Shown here: piece after piece, positions 60,556 through 64,000 of the stretch | How the letters are laid out: each line of letters opens with the position of its first letter | How positions within the stretch are numbered: the stretch's first letter is position 1 | Source: Vulcanisaeta souniana JCM 11219 | GTDB lineage: Archaea > Thermoproteota > Thermoprotei > Thermoproteales > Thermocladiaceae | Assembly (NCBI RefSeq): GCF_026000775.1 | Contig: NZ_AP026830.1 | Span: 1,139,056 to 1,203,055, forward strand | Direction of reading: 5' to 3' | DNA length: 64,000 nt | The notes under the pieces: model-generated | Database searches by the model: none | The model's input: only the letters and a program-made list of their open reading frames with translations | Told to the model about the DNA's origin: nothing | Translations under genes and position numbers: made by a program

Positions 60556-61217
60556 TACATGTGAGGGTACCTTTATTCATTGAGTTTAATGGAAGGAATG
60601 TTCTGGTGATTGGAGGTGGCGCTGTTGGTACCAGGAGAGCCGTTAAGTTCCTCCTGGCGGGCGCGAATGTCAGAGTATTAAGTCTTGAGTTTAGTAATGA
60701 ATTAATCCATTATGCCGAGCAAGGAAAACTCGAATTAATTAATGGTGATGCCCATGACTTGGAACTACTGAGGAGAAACATAGAGTGGGCTGACTTAGTT
60801 GTCATTGCGACTAACGACTCCGTGATCAATGAAAGAGTAAGGAAGACAGCCAGGGAATTAAGGAAGTTGTTTAATGATGCCACCAATGCCGAGGAAACTG
60901 AGGTTGTCGTGCCCTTTGAGGGCGAGATTAATGGCATAAGAATTGCCATAACCACGGAGGGGCTTAGCGGTGTCATCGCCAGGAGAACACTGGATAAGGT
61001 AATGAATTTCCTAAGGGAGGACGAGGAATTAATGAACATGGCCAGGGTTTGGTATGCGGTTAAGAGTAGGCTTAAGGAAACCGTCAGCGATGTAAGGACT
61101 AGGTTGAGTTTATACATGGAGCTTGATAATGATGAGAAATTCAATGAATTAGCAAGGAGGGGCTTAGTCGATGAGGCCCTAAACTACGTCATGAATAAGG
61201 CCTTATCCAGTGGCTAG
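60537..61217 (+). CDS. Precorrin-2 dehydrogenase / siroheme-synthase-like (Met8p/CysG N-terminal)
   Basis: 226 residues. The N-terminal Rossmann motif VLVIGGGAVGTRRAVKFLLA, then WADLVVIATNDSVINERV and FNDATNAEETEVVVPF are the signature of the precorrin-2 dehydrogenase/ferrochelatase family. The C-terminal dimerisation helices follow. It makes sirohydrochlorin, and perhaps siroheme, for sulfite reductase or for other heme paths. ATG 60537 begins inside the preceding gene by 19 nt. It converges with upp, with 3 nt between stops. Confidence 0.88.
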   Translation: MDLWKVIHVRVPLFIEFNGRNVLVIGGGAVGTRRAVKFLLAGANVRVLSLEFSNELIHYAEQGKLELINGDAHDLELLRRNIEWADLVVIATNDSVINERVRKTARELRKLFNDATNAEETEVVVPFEGEINGIRIAITTEGLSGVIARRTLDKVMNFLREDEELMNMARVWYAVKSRLKETVSDVRTRLSLYMELDNDEKFNELARRGLVDEALNYVMNKALSSG

Positions 61218-61220
61218 AAG

Positions 61221-61880
61221 TCATTGGCTTCCAAAGGCTCGGTCACCCGCATCGCCTAGGCCAGGTACTATGTAACCCCTCTCATTTATCTCAGGGTCTA
61301 TAGCAACAGTGTATATCTCGGAAAACGGGTATTCCCTGAGCACCCTTTCTATGCCGTACTTAGTTGCAATCACACTGGCTATAATAACCCTCTTGGGGCT
61401 TCCATATTTAAGGACGTGTTTGAGCACGGCAGTTATTGTGGAACCCGTTGCGAGCATTGGATCAGCGACTATTAACGTATCGTCTCCGAGAATCCTCGGT
61501 ACCTTGACATAGGTTATCTCAATGTCAAAATCCAGTGAGCCAGGGCTATGCGATTCCTCAACCCTCCTCGCGCTAACGACGCCCATCCTTGCATTCGCGA
61601 ATATCTTCACTAGGCCCTCAACCAGAGGCATTGCGGCCCTGAGCACTTGTATAATGACCACGTGGTCAAGGTCCCTAATCCTGACCCCCCTTGCCTTAAC
61701 ACCAAGTGGCGTCTCCACCTCCACGTTTTCTATGTCCATTGACTTCACTATTTCATAACCCATCAACCTACCAAGCCTAACGAGACCCTTCCTAAACTCA
61801 ATCTGTTTCGTATCCCTATTCCTAAGTGTCGTTAAGATCGCCTGCGCCAATGGGTGATCTATCACGACGACTCTGCCCAA
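61221..61880 (-). CDS. upp: Uracil phosphoribosyltransferase
   Basis: 219 residues. [20 protein letters not shown] is the usual N-terminus, and [20 protein letters not shown] is the PRPP-binding loop. The C-terminal [13 protein letters not shown] is the conserved UPRT end with the uracil-binding residues. It salvages uracil to UMP. The start codon appears to be TTG at 61880, with no ATG in a fitting place. A candidate C/D RNA lies 70 nt upstream on the other strand. Confidence 0.95.
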   Translation of the reverse strand: MGRVVVIDHPLAQAILTTLRNRDTKQIEFRKGLVRLGRLMGYEIVKSMDIENVEVETPLGVKARGVRIRDLDHVVIIQVLRAAMPLVEGLVKIFANARMGVVSARRVEESHSPGSLDFDIEITYVKVPRILGDDTLIVADPMLATGSTITAVLKHVLKYGSPKRVIIASVIATKYGIERVLREYPFSEIYTVAIDPEINERGYIVPGLGDAGDRAFGSQ

Positions 61881-61949
61881 GAAGACCCGCCACTAGCATG
61901 GAGGCGCGAATTTAAAGAGTTTTCCCTAGCGAACCTTTAGTACTACCTA

Positions 61950-61998
61950 GTGATGAGAATGGTAGCCACTGAATAATGACGACGGTCCAAAGCGCTGA
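61950..61998 (+). ncRNA. Box C/D guide sRNA with all four boxes
   Basis: C GTGATGA (61950-61956), 12-nt guide, D' CTGA (61969-61972), 3-nt spacer, C' ATGACGA (61976-61982), 12-nt guide, D CTGA (61995-61998). The D' and D boxes are both exact. The C-12-D'-3-C'-12-D geometry is ideal for archaeal 2'-O-methylation guides. It lies in the 122-nt gap between upp and the DHH gene, on the strand opposite to both. Targets were not searched. Confidence 0.75.
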
Positions 61999-62002
61999 AT
62001 AC

Positions 62003-62941
62003 TTAATATGTCATTGCTCTTACGGAGTTTCCCGTTAATTCAAGAACCTCAAGCCTATCTGTATTTAGGTAGGTCTTCAACGTATTTATGAAGACCTCAA
62101 TGCCCTTCCCTGGACTGAAAAATGGCGACTTGTATTGGGCACCGGAGGCGTACTTATGCCCGCCACCACCGAGCCTTGCGGCCACCTGCGTGCAGTCATA
62201 TGGACTGCTCCTATCAGCACCGCAGTAATACCTGAAGGTCCTCCTGTCCAGTCTGAGTAGTATGTTTACCATCTTGGCGCCCCTGTGCTGAAGTTCAATG
62301 GTTAATTGCCTGTAGGATATACCGAGATTTACCGGGCTGTAGATATTAATTACCTCCCTAATTGGTATCCTACTGGCGATCTCAAGCATGAGCTTCTTAG
62401 CCCTATAACCCCTATTCACAAGGTCACGTATTTTGACATTATTCAATGAGCCAAGCCCATTAACGGCTAGGCTCCTCACAATGTAGATCTTCTCATTATA
62501 TGACGCAAACCTAACCGCCAAATCAAGCTTCTCAGCCTCATCACTTGTTACACTAGCTGTGTCCGTCTCTATGGCAACCTTAACCAAACTATTCGCCACA
62601 GGATCGCCCTCTAAACCAAAGGCCTTCATGGCCATTAATGCAGAACAGGGGGCCTCTGGGTCGTAAAACTCAACCTTGGCACAGGGCTTGTTAGTCCTGT
62701 GATGATCAGCCCTTATCAGGGCTTTGCCTGGGCATGGTAGATCTGCTACGAAGGTCCAGAAAAGGCGTTTAATCCACCAGGACCTATTGACCTCGCTCGG
62801 TGCGGCAAGGACCACAACGCCGTTTGAATACTTCCTTAGGAATAAAGCTGCGCTCGTTATACCATCAACGTCACCACTATCACAAAGTGCCAATGGCCTA
62901 TTACTCAGCTTAGCCCACAATGCCGATAAAAACCTCCTCAT
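62003..62941 (-). CDS. DHH/DHHA1-family phosphoesterase
   Basis: About 312 residues. The DHH domain has LALCDSGDVDGITSAALFLR, the ADHHRT motif and EFYDPEAPCSAL; the DHHA1 domain ends with ARLGGGGHKYASGAQYK. Members cut nanoRNA, single-stranded DNA or cyclic dinucleotides using Mn2+; archaeal relatives include RecJ-like GAN and NrnA-like proteins. ATG 62941 is used. Interdomain cysteines RYYCGADRSSPYDCTQ are unusual for the family. Confidence 0.85.
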   Translation of the reverse strand: MRRFLSALWAKLSNRPLALCDSGDVDGITSAALFLRKYSNGVVVLAAPSEVNRSWWIKRLFWTFVADLPCPGKALIRADHHRTNKPCAKVEFYDPEAPCSALMAMKAFGLEGDPVANSLVKVAIETDTASVTSDEAEKLDLAVRFASYNEKIYIVRSLAVNGLGSLNNVKIRDLVNRGYRAKKLMLEIASRIPIREVINIYSPVNLGISYRQLTIELQHRGAKMVNILLRLDRRTFRYYCGADRSSPYDCTQVAARLGGGGHKYASGAQYKSPFFSPGKGIEVFINTLKTYLNTDRLEVLELTGNSVRAMTY

Positions 62942-62974
62942 GAACAAGTAATCGCTGATTAAATTTTCTTAAAA

Positions 62975-63721
62975 TTATTTTTCCTTAAGATATCTTGAAC
63001 AAACAGGGCAATTATCAACCCTACTAAGCTTTATCTCATCAATGACCCAATTCTTACCATCAATAATTAATAACTTATTAATGAGGGGCTCGCCTATCCC
63101 CGTTATCAACTTAATGACCTCGGTCGCCTCTATCGAAGCCACAACACCAACCACCGGACCAATAACGGGGCAGTAACCCACGCACTGAGGTAATGACCTG
63201 GCATGAACCAACTCAAAAAGGCAGGGAGTCCTACCCGGTATTATTGTCGATACTTGCCCGTACCAACCATTCACCGCGCCATGGACCAGGGGTTTCCTCA
63301 ACTTAACAATAGCCTCGTTAAGTACTTGCCTACCTAACCAATTATCAAGAGCGTCAACCACAACGTCCACGCCATCGAGAACCACCTCGGCATTCTCCTC
63401 CACCAATGCATCATTTACGGGCTTTATTTTAACTGTTGGATTAAGGGCATGGAGCCTACTGATTGCGACCTCAACCTTTGGCTTACCAACATCCTCCTCC
63501 CTATACAGTAATTGCCTGTGAAGATCCGTTACGCTGATGGTATCGTAATCGACTATCGTTAACTCACCAACACCAGCACCAGCAAGGTACATGGACACCA
63601 GTGAACCAAGGCCGCCAAGTCCAATCACGGCAACCCGAGCCCTCGATAATTTCTCCTGACCCTCCTTACCGATAACCGCGACTTGCCTTGAATACCTATC
63701 AATTAATTGTATGGAACTCAT
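62975..63721 (-). CDS. ThiF/MoeB-type E1-like adenylyltransferase
   Basis: 248 residues. The nucleotide-binding loop VAVIGLGGLGSLVSMYLAGA is followed by LTIVDYDTISVTDLHRQLLY, the DALDNW motif, and the zinc pairs CVGYC (C-x3-C-type) and NCPVCSRYL. It adenylates the C-terminus of a small ubiquitin-like or sulfur-carrier protein (MoaD, ThiS or SAMP). Which carrier it serves is not shown; a MoaD-like gene is not in the window. moeA at 40170 makes a molybdenum-cofactor role plausible. Confidence 0.92.
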   Translation of the reverse strand: MSSIQLIDRYSRQVAVIGKEGQEKLSRARVAVIGLGGLGSLVSMYLAGAGVGELTIVDYDTISVTDLHRQLLYREEDVGKPKVEVAISRLHALNPTVKIKPVNDALVEENAEVVLDGVDVVVDALDNWLGRQVLNEAIVKLRKPLVHGAVNGWYGQVSTIIPGRTPCLFELVHARSLPQCVGYCPVIGPVVGVVASIEATEVIKLITGIGEPLINKLLIIDGKNWVIDEIKLSRVDNCPVCSRYLKEK

Positions 63722-63774
63722 ACTAAAGTGACATAACTTATAAATTAATAAGAATTAGGTACTTCGTCAATGCC

Positions 63775-64000
63775 ATGAGGAGCGTCAGGTCGTCATTACC
63801 ATATTTGCCAATACTCATGATTAGGGTTGGCTCAGGAGCCAATACGTTCCTGATCTCTTACTTATCACCAGGTAATAACTTAATGATAGGCATAATACTT
63901 GCCTCATACCCGTTCGTGGAGGCCCTTAGCTCATTCATAGCAGGCTACATGGCTGATCGACTGGGCAGAAGACTAACGCTTATCCTTGGGTATACCTGGA
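63775..64000 (+). CDS. MFS transporter, N-terminal part (cut by window edge)
   Basis: The open frame of 75 codons begins MRSVRSSLPYLPILMIRVG, continues with a helix IGIILASYPFVEALSSFIAG and the loop MADRLGRRLTLILGY, the MFS motif A (G-Y-x-A-D-R-x-G-R-R). The rest is outside the window. ATG 63775 is chosen; an ATG at 63770 meets a stop at once. Confidence 0.8.
   Translation, partial: MRSVRSSLPYLPILMIRVGSGANTFLISYLSPGNNLMIGIILASYPFVEALSSFIAGYMADRLGRRLTLILGYTW

Noticed and set aside
1-64000. CRISPR array, rRNA, SRP RNA, RNase P RNA or replication origin
   Set aside because: No regularly spaced repeats, rRNA-like blocks or Cdc6/Orc1 gene with repeats were seen anywhere in the window.

Overview
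The window is chromosomal DNA of a hyperthermophilic crenarchaeon, most likely a Thermoproteales member close to Vulcanisaeta or Caldivirga. This is inferred from the protein repertoire (Cren7-like chromatin protein, TFB, TFE-beta, Elf1, ABCE1, Sec61-beta, GGGP synthase, proteasome alpha), from PaRep2b-like debris, from tRNA genes with small introns at non-canonical positions, from mostly leaderless genes with a TATA box about 26-30 nt before the start codon, and from moderate base composition. No database search was possible, so the genus is an inference.

Layout. 1-5.2 kb: a PhoU/AbrB regulator, Hsp20, and a two-gene FAD / Fe-S amine dehydrogenase operon. 5.2-13.2 kb: a PduO-type cobalamin adenosyltransferase, AMMECR1 and PHP proteins, a HAD phosphatase, membrane proteins, the NfeD-stomatin pair and a phosphoribosyltransferase. 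13.2-24.6 kb: a radical-SAM protein, phosphoglycolate phosphatase, a membrane metalloprotease-like protein, an unusual NifX-like/methyltransferase fusion, the proteasome alpha subunit, TrmI, PAP2 and ABCE1. 24.6-34.7 kb: small regulators, intron-containing tRNA-Val, a large cell-surface protein, a decayed locus, and indolepyruvate:ferredoxin oxidoreductase (iorAB). 35.0-40.1 kb is the accessory region: a partial tRNA-Gln repeat, a two-gene PIN-nuclease module, intact tRNA-Gln, Cren7, a broken PaRep2b-like gene, tRNA-Tyr with two introns, a broken P-loop ATPase carrying a hairpin that resembles an IS605-type end, and small orphan genes. 40.2-64 kb returns to core genes: moeA, HIT, ZPR1, Sec61-beta, GGGP synthase, Elf1, thiL, two large surface/transport genes, tRNA-Leu, ThpR, TFE-beta, TFB, Gar1, carbamate kinase, an NCS1 permease, a siroheme-type dehydrogenase, upp, a DHH protein and a ThiF/MoeB-like E1 enzyme.

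Working together. Transcription and RNA functions cluster between 54 and 56.4 kb (ThpR, TFE-beta, TFB, Gar1). Cofactor genes are scattered (MoeA, MoeB/ThiF-like, ThiL, precorrin-2 dehydrogenase, cobalamin adenosyltransferase) and would suit an anaerobic or microaerobic respirer. Upp, the NCS1 permease and carbamate kinase suggest nucleobase salvage and possibly carbamoyl-phosphate catabolism.

The most notable unexplained signals are: the tRNA-Gln-bounded PIN module; three box C/D guide-RNA candidates sharing a C-12-D'-(3 or 4)-C'-12-D geometry; a 27-nt palindrome before iorA; a double dyad at the promoter of a small putative regulator; the NifX/His-rich/methyltransferase fusion; and a 25-codon ORF coupled to thpR. 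No intact transposon, CRISPR array, rRNA or replication origin was seen.
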